From positions 1,454,068 to 1,518,067 of the forward strand of contig NW_024468910.1 in the NCBI RefSeq assembly GCF_011745365.1: DNA of 64,000 bases. Direction: 5' to 3'. This document shows, one piece after another, positions 1-10,905 of this stretch (the stretch's first letter is position 1; every line of letters begins with the position of its first letter). Under the pieces are notes generated by a model. The model was not told the DNA's origin, ran no database searches, and was given only the letters and a program-made list of their open reading frames with translations. The position numbers and the translations under genes were made by a program. The DNA is from Cryphonectria parasitica EP155 (lineage: Eukaryota > Ascomycota > Sordariomycetes > Diaporthales > Cryphonectriaceae).

Positions 1-2841
1 AAACTTTGAATTAAATTTTCTATTTCTATTAGAGATTACTTCTTCTGATATGCTATGATTAGCAATGATTATTCTAAGGAATGCATATGCGAGTTTCTCT
101 GCTATACTGCTTTTCTTATAAAGGAGAAAGTAAGTATACTTGCTTAGTTTGCAAATCATTACTAGAATGCTATTGTATTGCATTTTAGTTAAGAGTTTTC
201 ATAAGAGAAGTAGCTTAGTAATAAAGTTTAGACTGATGAATTGCTAAACAGTTGTAAATATTAGTAAGAAATGCAGTAATCTATAAAGCTTATATCTTTC
301 TACTTTATTCTTCTTGCAGCTATTATATTATTATAGAATGTTCTTAATTCTTTTTCTAAGATTTAATGGATTTCAGTATCTTTTGATGCATTTGTAAGTT
401 GCTCTGATTTTCTGATATCTATATACTGGTGCGCTATATATATTCTTGATATAATTGTTCTATTCATTTGGAGTTATTAATTCTGGATTCTTCTCTGAGA
501 GTTCAATTCTGAAAGCAGTATTCAGCTCTCTATATATATTAATGAGATTTTCTGATTTATTTTGAGCAAAGATGTTCTATATATCCAAGGAATCTGCATC
601 TCGATAGTCTGATCTTTTGCTGAGAGCATCTGCTTATTCGTTTTCTGAGCTTTTGCAGTGCATAATTCTGAAATTAAATTATAAGAGGAATTCTGCTTAT
701 CTAATTTGTTATTTATTCAAAATCTTGGTTGTTATAAATGTAATCAGATTCTTATGATCCGAGTGAACTATAATTGAGTGCTGTGCGCTAATAAGGTAGT
801 ATTGCTATTCCTCGAAGGCTTTTACTATTGCTATGAGCTTCTGATTAGAGATTCTGTAGTTGATTTCTGAGCTATTTAACTTCTTCGAAAAGTTGCTTAC
901 AATCCTTAGATATTCTTAGTTATCTCGCTAATCAAGTTGTTCCCTGAGTATATATTCTGATGCATTAGTTTCTATTTCAAATGGTTTATAAAGGTTTGCT
1001 TTATACAGAATTGATTCTGAGGTAATGTATTTAATAATCTTATTGAAAGCTTCCTGTTCCTTGAAGATTCATTCGAAAAGCTGCTCCTTTTTGGTAAGAC
1101 TTGTAAGAGAATATACAATCCAGCTGTAATTCTTGATGAACTGCTTGTAGAAGTTAATATATTCGAGAAAAGACTTAATATTTCTAATGTTTTTAGGAAT
1201 TGATCAATTTCTGATAGCTTCTATCTTATTTTTCTATAGCTTAATGCATTCTAGCTTGATTGTGAATCTGAAGTAGTTAACTTTCTGTATATGAAAGTAA
1301 TTCTTTGCTAGTTCTATAAGAAGCTTCGTATCTTAAAGTATTTGCAATACTGTTTTCATATATTTTTTGTATTCTTCCAGTATTCAAGAATAAATAAGAA
1401 TATTATCGAGATATGCAATAATAAACTGATTCAGATGCTTATATAGAATATAATTAATCATTTTCTGAAATGAAGCTGGGATATTTGTTAAATCAAAGAG
1501 CATAACTAGATATTCGTAGTATTTATAGCATATTCTGAAAGCAGTTTTCCATTCTTCTTCTTTCTTTACTCTGATTAGATTGTAAGCTTCTTTTAAGTTT
1601 AGAATTATAAATTACTATGCTTCTTGCAATCTATCTTATAATTCTTTAATAAGTAGCAGCGAATATTAGTTCTTAATTATAATATTATTAAATTACTTAT
1701 AATTAATATATAGCTTAAGCTTGCTATTCTTCTTGAGTATAAATAGAATAGGATATTCTGCTGAGGATTGCAATAGTTATATATATTCCTTCTTGAGATT
1801 CTTATTAAGATACTCTCTAAGTGCTTCTAGCTATATCTTGTTTAATCCGTAGATAAGGAAGAATTTGAGCTGTTTCCCTTCTTGTAGCAGAATCTCGTGA
1901 TTATATGAGCTATATTCTAGCAATCCTGTATCCAATTCTTTCTGAAATAGTTTCTTGAACTTGTAATATTCTCGTAGTATGCTTGCAAGTATTAGTTCTG
2001 ATTTATATGCTGTTTCTGCTATCTGGAGAAACAGTAGATACTGTTAAGCGTGCTTCTTTTCGTTCGTCGTTTTTGGTAACGTTTTTGAGAGCTTTGAGCG
2101 TTCGCTCCGGGCTGAACTGAGCGCTCGAGAGCTTGGTTTCGAGGTTTTTCCTGTGTAGATCTATAATCTACTTTCTGAAGCTCTTCCTTATTGCTCCGAA
2201 GCGGACTAACTTGCTGAAGATCTCGCTTCTGTTATTTTGCTAACCTGTTAGCATCCTAGCACTATTTGAGTTCGCCTTTTACTAGGTTTTTCTTCTTAAA
2301 CTGTCAGCCCTGCTGACTTGGAAATATATATGAAGTTGTATGAAGCTTCTTTTTCTGAGTATTCTTCAATCACTGGCTTCAATCCTCCGTTATTGATTGC
2401 AACTATTTCTCTGAGTACAGCTTATTCTCATAAGATCTAGCTAGTAGTTCAATCGATTCAAGAATTATATTCCTTGAGCTATAGAAGCTCTATAATCAGC
2501 TTATGTTGCGCTGTATCTGTGATATCAAAGGAGATCTTAGCTATATATTCTTGGATCAAGATAAGTAGATAATTAGTTTCCTTGTTGATTACTTCTTGGT
2601 TGTATGCAACAGGTTGTTCTTCTATAGTACTGAGGGTGTATGAGCATCTCTTTCATTTCTATTGTAGTTGTACTTGATTGATGATGTATAGGAATATAAA
2701 GTTTCTCTGAGCGCTGCTATTCAATAGTATGCTGTACTTGTATTCTTAAATGTATATATTGAATTTGATATAAGTATAATCTGCTTTAGAAGCTTCATAT
2801 AGGAACTGTTTCAGTCTGATCATCTGCAGTTCCTTTACAAG
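1..2841 (-). pseudogene. pol: R1 pol (protease, RT, RNase H, start of integrase), RIP-degraded
   Basis: Collinear with R4 pol on the opposite strand. Reading leftwards: a retropepsin motif near 2735 reads LLNSSAQRNF (catalytic Asp position is Asn), then the Ser/Pro/Arg-rich linker, RT with the YLDD box reading YLDN near 1415, an RNase H core, and integrase up to the edge. Many stops interrupt it. In active relatives the product is processed into protease, reverse transcriptase/RNase H and integrase. The pol frame is -1 relative to gag and overlaps the gag end by a few bases. Confidence 0.88.
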
Positions 2842-4940
2842 CGATTCTGTTCTTTTGGAGTTGTTAAAAGCTGCTTATTCTTTCTCTGAGCTTGCTTTGC
2901 TGCTTCTTAAGTAAGCTTCTTAGCTTGCTTTTGCTTGTATCATCATTATTCCTAGTCTTTTTTCTGTTAATGCTAGTTGCAAGCTTTATTATTGATGTGA
3001 ATTGTGCAGAGCATCATTTTGTACTGCTACTATTCTATTTTCCTGTTCATGCATTCTATGGAACAGTCATCTGATAATCCGATGTATGCATTGTGATGCT
3101 ATTTGTTGAAAACTTCTCTAAAGTGAAGTTTCAGTTCCTCAATAGCCTGAAGGATTTGTTCTGATTCTCTAACAGGAAACTATTCATATTGCACTTTCTC
3201 CGAAAAGTGCATTCTGTAGCTATAATAGATGCAGGAAATCTATGCTAGTTCATAATATAGATTATAAAGTAAGCTGATCCAAGAGTCTTCGTTTTATTGC
3301 GCCTTAATATTTTGCAAGGGGATGCTAGTAAAGAGCTTCTCTAGCTCTATCTTATAAACAAGATATTCAATTTATATTATTTCCTTATTCCATCTAATGC
3401 TGAAGGGAAATCTTTCTTTAGGTTTGTTAGGTTCGTTGTATATAGGAGATTCTGGTGAATTGTTAGATTGTTCGTCTTAGCCGGTTTCTTTTGTTGCTTG
3501 AGAAGCATTTCCGGTATTATTCAGATATTCGTACTAATAACCAAGAAGATATCATTCCTTATTCGTATCTCTAATTATAGTATTTAGCATAGATGATGGG
3601 GAATGGTGAAGAGTGTTGTTGCTGAGTTCTTCTTTTAATGCTTAAATACTTTGTTTAGTAATACTAGAGCAGTCCGAGTTGCTGCTGCTTATAGTTGCGC
3701 TGAGTGTATGCATTTGCTTTGCTATTGCTATTTGCTTGTAATGCTTAGATTTCTAAGAAAACTATTCTGAATCTTCCTTATTCGAGAGATGTATTAAGCA
3801 GTTATTATTATAGCAGAATGTTCAGCTGAAACTTTCGTAATTAATAGAATTCAATACTTGCTCCAAGGGGATGTTTTTGCTTAGTTGATTGGATTTCTAT
3901 TGCTAAGCAATATTCATTTAGCGTTTTTTCTAAACTGATTGCTATTTATTCTTTCAAGGTTGATAGCAGTTGTATGCTATATGTTTCTATTTGTTACAGT
4001 TATAGCAAGTAATGCTATTTCTTTTGCTATACTGCTTATTAGCTGCATTGAGTTTTATGAAACTGGCATATATAGTGCTGCTCTGAGCTGTACTGCTATA
4101 TCAACCGCTATTTTTATTTTGAAATTTCTTGCTCGTATTAGCTGAAAACCTTCAAATCTAGCTTCCTCCCTTCTTGAACTTCTCTATTCATTATTCATAC
4201 AAACAGTTATTAATGCAGATTGCTTGATTAGAGAATATTGCAAAGTTCTCTAGCTAATTCTGCTTAAAGATCTTATTCTTAATATTATTCTTAAATCTCT
4301 TATAATAGTATTCTATAAGATTCTTATTTTTCTATAGAAATCTTGCTGAGAATTGCTTAAATCTAATTGTATAAGCAGAAGCTAACTTAGTCTGCTTAAG
4401 ATTTATAAGCTGCTAAGCTATAATACGCTCTTCATTGAAATCATTAAAGATTTTCTTAAGAGCTTTCTTAAAGCTTGCAAAGAAGTTAAATATATTCTTA
4501 ATATTCTAAGTATACATGTTGGGATTATTCTGATGCTTTAAGTAGTTGTATAGAGAGAGTTTGTATTAGATAAGAGCATTCTTTTCAAGATGAGTTTCTG
4601 CAAGAATAACTTTCTCAGATTCTATAGTAAACTGGATTATATAATGCAAAAAGTATGCTCTGCAATAGATAAGAAATTTATGCAGCGTTTTCTAATTGCT
4701 ATTGTATATAGCGGATTTGTTCATCTTGTATATTTTCTCAGCACCACTGATAATTACAGAGATGAACTGCATCTGTTGAGTATATTAAGCAAGCTGAGCT
4801 TGCTAATTAGCAATAGTAGCGCTCTGAGCTTGCTATTATTTGTACAGATTCTGAATATACTAGATGAGCTAATATATCTGATTAATCAGTTCTTTCTGAG
4901 TAGAAGTATATAAGAACGAAGAAATTCCTGAAGAAGCTAT
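2835..4940 (-). pseudogene. gag: R1 gag, RIP-degraded
   Basis: Capsid/nucleocapsid gene of 702 codons including the stop, matching the length of the R6 and R7 gag genes. The start codon at 4938-4940 is decayed (ATG to ATA). The nucleocapsid knuckle at 3966-4007 is C-x2-C-x4-H-x4-C and is the only one I read in the window that still has its histidine; an in-frame stop lies inside it. About 370 residues follow the knuckle, ending in a basic, Gln/Lys/Ala-rich helix-like stretch. The TAA at 2835-2837 is taken as the stop, since the same position is a stop in all copies. Confidence 0.85.
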
Positions 4941-5000
4941 TATATTCCGTATTGCTCAAGAGGATAATACTGAACTGTTCTTAAACAAGAATTATTAAAA

Positions 5001-5454
5001 TGTAATAAGCACTGCAGCAATCCGAAGATTTCTAAGTATATGAAGGAGTTTATGCTAACAAGAGCGATATCAAAGTATCAAGTTCTTAAATACAGAATCG
5101 TACAAGTTCTGATAAGCAATGCAAGTATTTACTACCTTTGAAGCTATCAGAGTAGAGAGTAATCTGATACTTAGATTAACAACTGAAGAGCTATATACTG
5201 AATCTATCTAATGGTAATGAACGTTTGCTTATATATCCAGCTCTTCAGTGTAGCTTGATGGGATCGCTGGCGAGCTCAGCAATTCAAGGTGTGAAGCTCG
5301 TTGGGATCGCTGGCGAGCCCAGCGATCCTCCCTCCTTTACAACCCTAACTCTGGATTATGTAATCAATGTTTCGTCAGAACGTTGGATTCTTGACACCTG
5401 GTTCTTGTTACTCGTGACCTGTTTTGTGACCTGCATGTTGGATGGGTCATAACA
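5001..5454 (-). repeat. 5' LTR of R1 (U3 type A, two 43-bp units)
   Basis: Starts TGTAATAAGC and ends TCATAACA on the plus strand, which is TG...CA when read on the minus strand. U3 holds two copies of the 43-bp unit with the inverted repeat GGATCGCTG/CAGCGATCC. The R/U5 hairpin is the TATCAGA/TCTGATA variant. Open frames across it are by-products of repeat composition. Confidence 0.93.
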
Positions 5455-6996
5455 ATCAGCTTTAGCTTAAGAGCATTAAAGATTGGAATATACCTTGCTT
5501 AAAAGATCTCATAAGATACAGTTCTAATTTCTTATAAGAAAGCTACTTCCTCAATAATCTTTCCAATCTCAGTAAAGTCTCATACAAAAGCTTTAATCCT
5601 GTTTCTCAACATATATTTGAATATTTCCTTCTCAGCCTCAGAAAACCCTTTACAGTTTTTCTCTTGCATAGCAGCTCACTGATCAGATCTCAGGTGCTAA
5701 TCAGAATTCAGATTGCTGAACTTGAGTTCAATCTACTCATCATACTTGATAAGCTTTGTGAATTGCTAAGCTCATCTCATCTTCTTAATCTTAGCAGACT
5801 TCTACTTAATCATCCCTTCCAGTACTAAATCATCAGGCTGAGAATTATTAATTAGCTTAATCTTCTTGTTTTTGAGCTTATAAAAAGTATTAATCAAGCT
5901 TAAAATATCTTTTCTTTTCTTTCCTATATAACGTAGCTAGCGTAAATAGCGCTAGCTGCTATACATTTCATACAAGCAATACCCTCGGATTGCTCCTTCC
6001 TCATTCACCATAGAGCAACCCTCCTTCAACTTCCTTCTCATCAGTTTCACCATTAACTCGTTTACAACAGCTGCAATGTTTCGTTCAGATATGAATATCA
6101 CAGCTGTATCTCCCTTCTCCAACAATACCCACTCTGGAACAACTTCTCTGCTAATAGCTCTGCATTCCTCAGGATAGCTGCTAGCACTCAGTTTTTTGGT
6201 ATAGTTCTGTATAAACCCTTCTCTTCAAGAAGTTTCTAATCGCTAATTATAATAATCAGTTATATTTCTCCAAAGATGAAGCTTATACGGAGAAATCCAA
6301 GAATGGAATAATTAAAGAAAAGCTTGATTTATATTATAAATAGCATTTCTAATAGCACAGAATAATTTAATAATATCAATCTATTATTAACAATATAGAA
6401 TATTATCTATTTAAAAAAGCTGCTATAGAAAACATTAGTTTTAAGAACTTCAATAAGCACTATATCTGATTTATTATATATGCATAAGATAATATTCAAT
6501 GTTAGCATATAAGATAAGCGCATGCTCGAATACAAAGAGAAAGCTACTAAGCTTATTTCAGTATCTGTATCCAGTATTGCTTATACAAGTTCATTCTCTT
6601 TATCTTCCAGCTGCAGAGGAATATATGCTACTGAAGCAATGCTCTTATCTCGAATACTGCTGAAAGCAGTTATGAAAGCTGTTATAGGAGGAAATGAGGA
6701 TTTATTGAAAGCTCGAATTATATTAATAGTAAGCTTGATATAGCTAGATTTAGCAATAAGAAACAAAGCTTAAACTGCAAATAATTAAGCTAGTCTCGAA
6801 AGATACTCAGTAATATTCTGAGTATTAATAATCTAACTATTAATAAGCTCTTCAGACTGGAAAAGTATCAAGATTTCGGATTTATACTGCAATGAATTGG
6901 CTGATCCAGCAGTATCTGCCTTATACAGATTCGAGCTAGTTTGATTATTGAGATTAACAACTTTTCGAGCTTCAAAGCTAACTCCTTGAAGACTAT
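5455..6996 (-). pseudogene. pol: S1 protease and protease-RT linker, degraded
   Basis: On the minus strand near 6546-6582 the frame reads ILDTDTEISLV. This fits the retropepsin pattern D-[ST]-G-x-E with the Gly changed to Asp, a RIP-type change. Further left, a frame with a few stops reads DFTEIGK at 5559-5579, followed by EIRTVSYEIF and IPIFNAL. This resembles the segment just before RT in a widespread fungal gypsy group, where a D-F/T-E-G motif is followed by P-x-E-I-R-T. The RT itself is cut off by R1. The assignment rests on motif recognition only, and the frames are broken. Confidence 0.5.
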
Positions 6997-7448
6997 TGTA
7001 ATGAGCACTGCAGCAATCCGAAGATTCCTAAGTACACGGAGGGGTTTATGCTAACAAGAGCGGTATCAAAGTATCAAGTTCTTGAATACGGAACCGTACA
7101 AGTCTTAATAAGCGATGCAAGTATTCACTGCCTTTGGAGCTACTCAGTGTATGAAACTGAATACTTAGATTGACAACTGAAGAGCTATGTACTGAATCTA
7201 TCTAATGGTAATGAACGTTTGCTTATATATTCAGCTCTTCAGTGTAGCTCGTTGGGATTGCTGGCGAGCTCAGCAATCCAAGGTGTAAAGCTCGTTGGGA
7301 TCGCTAGCGAGCTCAGCAATCCTCCCTTCTTTACAACTCTAACTCTGGATTATGTAATCAATATTTCATCAGAACGTTGAATTCTTAATATCTGATTCTT
7401 GTTACTCGTAATCTGTTTTGTAATCTGTATATTAGATGGATTATAACA
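6997..7448 (-). repeat. 3' LTR of R2 (type A, two units)
   Basis: Runs from TGTAATGAGC to TTATAACA on the plus strand, bordered on the left by the duplication ACTAT. It has two 43-bp inverted-repeat units, one more than the 5' LTR of the same element. Confidence 0.93.
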
Positions 7449-7650
7449 TTATCTTTCTTCTATCAGTTATTATTCTCAATAATCTTCTGTAAGTATTCTA
7501 GCAAGTTTCCGTATTTATAATCTTGCCTTCCTAATCGAGATGTTGAACAGGATTAACAATGTTGCAAAACTGAAATCTTCGAATCCTTATTCCAATAAAA
7601 AAAGATAGAAAGATTTTCTTCTTTAATTCATTCTTTCAAACGGTTTCAAT

Positions 7651-8166
7651 ATGCATTTCTATTCTTATTGCAATAGTTGGAGCCTGCAATCGTATATTGT
7701 TTCTCCTTACAATTCATCCCATTGCTCGAAGTGCATTTCCTAGAATCGCGCTAAGTGCAACGTTCTGGAATCAATAAATGCTGCTGAACTTCTTCTTACT
7801 TCTACTCAATATTGAAAGCTGAAGAATGAAATAGAAGAGTTGGAGTTAAAGTTGCTTCGATTGCATTAACAAAAGAAGATATAGCGTGAAAGAATATCTC
7901 GAGCTATTTGTTAAGATCTTATAAATCTCGAAGAGCTTGAGAAAGAGGAAGCTGAGAAGGCTGAGGCTGAGAGGATGTATATTGCTGCTGAAGTGCAGGC
8001 TGTAGTAGCTGAGGAATCTGCTGTTGCAGCTAAGGATTCTTCTTTTGAGAGTTTTGATTGGAATTCTGTGGATTTGGGAAATTCCATGATTAACTGGTTG
8101 AGTTTTCTGGAGAATGAGATCTCCGAGATCTCTGGATCTCGGTTCGGGGCGGAGCGATCATCCTAG
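7651..8166 (+). pseudogene. R2 opposite-strand gene: Zn2Cys6-like protein, version 2
   Basis: About 171 codons plus stop, starting at the conserved ATG just before the Cys cluster and ending SRFGAERSS. The cluster is partly eroded (first Cys is Tyr, which fits TGC to TAC), and stops lie in the middle. The open C-terminal part (7975-8166) has an Ala/Glu/Val-rich segment followed by the conserved FDWNSVDLGNS stretch. Its TAG (8164-8166) overlaps the oppositely read pol stop (8163-8165) in CTAG. Version 2 differs from versions 1 and 3 around the Cys cluster and the following 60 residues but shares the tail. Function is not known; DNA binding is inferred from Cys spacing. Confidence 0.72.
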
Positions 8167-8797
8167 GTGCTAGCTTTCCTTTTCCAATATTCAGCTACCT
8201 TTTCCTGAGCATTTTCAACGTTTTTCCGTAATTTCCACGAATTCTCGCTTGCTGAGTAATCTTTCCACTTGATAAGGTACTCCCTTGTATTGTCTGTACT
8301 TCTGTGCTTAAGAATTTTCTCTACCTCGTATTCTAACTTATTATTTTCTACTTCTGCTGTATTATCCACTAATACTTTCTATACTGCTAATTCCAGCAGT
8401 AAGATATGAAATACTGAATATATTCTCATCCTGTAAAATAATACTAACTCGTAATTAACTGGGGAAATTTGTTGCAAGATTTTGAATAGTTTCAACTTCT
8501 TGTAATCGAGTTTGTTGCTAGGCTTAGTTGTTTTGATGTTTTTCTGAAGTAGGTAGATCTTATCTCCTTTCTGTAGGATTGGTTTCTCAATCCTTTTGGA
8601 GTTTGCATACTGTACTATTCGTTCTTGAATGAATTGTAATTCTGATTGGAATTCTTTCTAAACTTTCTTAATTCTTCTAACTCTTTTTCCTGCAGCTTCT
8701 GCATCTGCTTCTAGCAGTACTTTGTAGTAAGCTGTTAGATTATATCTGTAGAATGCGAAGAATAGTAACTTCTTTGTTATACTTATATCTGCATTAT
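8163..8797 (-). pseudogene. pol: R2 pol, 3' part: integrase C-terminus and chromodomain
   Basis: The last about 210 codons of R2 pol, cut off at 8797 by R3 (duplication ATTAT). The final 68 codons (8163-8369) are open and form a chromodomain: the YEVEKILKHR strand, YLIKWKDY core and SENSW cage region are all visible, followed by a C-terminal helix. Upstream is the basic linker typical of chromovirus integrases. In this family the chromodomain binds methylated histone H3 and steers integration to heterochromatin. The rest of pol continues at 23713. Confidence 0.87.
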
Positions 8798-9291
8798 TAT
8801 TATGACTCATTCAACATGCAGGTCACAGAACAGGTCACGAGTAGCAAGGACCAGGTGTTAAGAACCCAACGTTCTGATAAAGCATTGATTATATAACTCA
8901 GGATTAGGGTTGTAAAGGAGGAAGGATCGCTGGGCTCGCCAACGATCTCAACGAGCTTCACACCTTGAATCGCTAAGCTCGCTAACGATCCCGACGAGCT
9001 TCACACCTTGGATTGCTGAGCTCGCCAACGATCCCAACGAGCTATACTGAAGAGCAGAATATATAAGAACACGTTTATTACCATCAGACAGATTCAGTAT
9101 ATAGCTTTTCAGTTATCAATCTAAGTATTCAGTCTTATACACTGAGTAGCTCCAAAGGCAGTAAATACTTGCATCGCTTATCAGGATTTATACAGTTCTA
9201 TATTCAAAAACTTGATACTTTAACACTGCTCTTGTTAGCATAAACTCTTCGTATACTTGGAAATCTTCGGATTGCTGCAGTGCTTATTACA
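8798..9291 (+). repeat. 5' LTR of R3 (type A, three units)
   Basis: Starts TATTATGACT (TG decayed to TA) and ends GCTTATTACA. Three tandem 43-bp units with the GATCGCTG/CAGCGATC type inverted repeat lie at about 8925-9045, followed by the TATATAAG box. Confidence 0.93.
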
Positions 9292-9350
9292 TTTTGATAA
9301 CTCTTATTCAAGAACAATTCAGTATTATCCCTTGAATAATACGGAATACG

Positions 9351-10403
9351 ATAGCTTCTCCAGAAACCTTTTCGTTCTTGCACGCCTTTACTCAGGAAGA
9401 GCTGATTAACTAGGTATATCAGCTTATTCAGCATATTCAGAACCTGTATAAGCAACAGCAAGCTCAGAGCGCTACTATCGCTAACTAACAAGCTTAGCTA
9501 GCTCAACAAGCTTAGCAGATGCAGTCTATCTCTGCAATCACCAGTAGCGCTAGAAAAGCATACAAGATGAATAAGCTTGCTATATATAATAGCAATCAGA
9601 AGATATTACATGAGTTTCTTACTTACTGCAGAGCATACTTTTTGTATCATGCAATCCAGTTTACTATGAAATCTGAAAAGATTATTCTTGCAGAAACTCG
9701 TCTCGAAAAGAATGCTCTCATCTAATACGAATCTTCTCTATACAATCATCTGGAGCATTAGAACAATCCCAATGCGCATATCCAGAGTATCAAGAATATA
9801 TTTAATTCTTTTGAAAGCTTCAAGAAAGCTCTCAAAGAAACCTTTAATAATTTCAATAAAGAATGCATTATAGCTTAGCAACTCATGAATCTCAAACAAA
9901 CTAAATCAGCTTCTGCTTATACAATTAGATTTAAATAACTCTTAGCAAGAATTTTGTAGGAAAACAAGAATCTTATGAAATACTATTATAAGGAACTTAA
10001 GAATAATATTAAGAACGAAATCTCCAAGCAGAATTAGCTAGAGAACTTTATAATATTCTTCAATCAGGCAATCTGCATTAATAATTATCTATATGAACAA
10101 TAGATAAAGAAGTTTAAGAAAGAAGAAAGCTAGACTTGGAAGTTTCCAGCTAATACAAACAAGAAACTCCAATACAAGAATGGCAATCAACAGAGCAGCA
10201 CAGCTCAGAGCAGCACTACGCATGCCAGCTTCATAAAACTCGATGCTGCTAACAGGCAGTATAGCAAGAGGAGCAGCATTACTTGCTACAATTGCAACAA
10301 ATAGAGGTATATAGCATGCAACTGCTATTAACCTCGGAAGAACAAATAGCAACCAGTTTAGAAAGAATGCTAGATGAATATTGCTTAGCAACAGGAATCT
10401 AAT
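9351..10403 (+). pseudogene. gag: R3 gag, N-terminal part through zinc knuckle
   Basis: Begins with the decayed start ATA at 9351 (ATG in R8) and is collinear with R4 gag. It includes the capsid region with the conserved KMNKxAxY and HCRAYFL-type segment (near 9560-9640) and the nucleocapsid Cys knuckle near 10290-10325. It has several in-frame stops. R4 and its duplication CTAAT end this part; the gene resumes at 17812. Confidence 0.85.
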
Positions 10404-10845
10404 TGTTATGACTTATCCAACATGCAGGTTACGAAACAGGTTACGAGTAACAAGGATCAGGTGTTAAGAACTCAACATTCTAACTAAACATTAATTGCAC
10501 AACTCAGGGTTAGGGTTACAACAGGGATGGATCACTGAATCATTAGATGATCCAGTGAGCCTGAATCATTCGAATCAATAGTAAGCCAAGATAAGCCATA
10601 CTAAAGAGCTGAATATATAAGAACATATTCATTCCCATTAGGTAGATTCAGTACATAGCTCTTCAGTTGTCAATCTAAGTATTCAGTCTTATATACTAAG
10701 TAGCCCCAAAGGCAGTAAATACTTGCATCGCTCACCAGAACTTATACAGTTCCGTATTAAGAACTTGACACTTTAATACCGCTCTTGTTAGCATAAACCT
10801 CTTTGTATACTTAGGAATCTTCGGATTGCTGCAGTACTTATTATA
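10404..10845 (+). repeat. 5' LTR of R4 (type B)
   Basis: TGTTATGACT ... ACTTATTATA, terminal CA decayed to TA. U3 carries the type B inverted repeat. It differs from the 3' LTR only by transitions in the parts I compared. Confidence 0.95.
10665..10673 (+). promoter_or_regulatory. LTR segment complementary to the primer site (self-priming candidate)
   Basis: AGTTGTCAA lies about 50 bp after the TATA box in the LTR and is the exact reverse complement of TTGACAACT at 10848-10856, two bases after the LTR. In Tf1 of fission yeast the first 11 nt of the transcript anneal to such a site. The same pair is seen in R8 (minus strand). The transcription start itself cannot be seen. Confidence 0.55.
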
Positions 10846-10847
10846 TT

Positions 10848-10856
10848 TTGACAACT
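10848..10856 (+). other. Primer-binding site candidate, R4
   Basis: TTGACAACT directly follows the 5' LTR, where a primer-binding site must be. No TGG (complement of tRNA CCA) is present in any copy here. The 9-nt match to the LTR segment at 10665-10673 favours self-priming. The next bases (CTTGTTCAAG) are a short inverted repeat that could form a hairpin. Confidence 0.55.
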
Positions 10857-10905
10857 CTTGTTCAAGAACGGTTCAGTATTACCCTCTTGAGCAATACGGA
10901 ATACG

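Larger units (their letters stand above)
1..5454 (-). mobile_element. R1: Ty3/gypsy chromovirus, family R, right-hand 5.45 kb (5' LTR to integrase)
   Basis: Minus-strand copy entering from the left edge. From right to left it has a 5' LTR, gag, protease, RT, RNase H and the first part of integrase. The window begins inside the integrase core, so the chromodomain, opposite-strand gene and 3' LTR lie outside. It is collinear with the complete copies R4 and R8. Its right end (ATAACA) abuts S1 sequence at 5455, so R1 is inserted in S1. The target duplication cannot be confirmed because the left end is not visible. Mutations are transitions of RIP type throughout. Confidence 0.92.

Noticed and set aside
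5225..5452. Open frame of 75 codons across the R1 LTR (similar ones at 49691-49897 and 61856-62161)
   Set aside because: These lie on LTR U3/R sequence and cross element boundaries, so they are products of repeat composition. No domain or conservation as protein.
7248..7330. CRISPR-like array (repeated 43-bp units with palindromic arms)
   Set aside because: Only one to three units, no variable spacers, always inside a gypsy LTR of a eukaryotic element.
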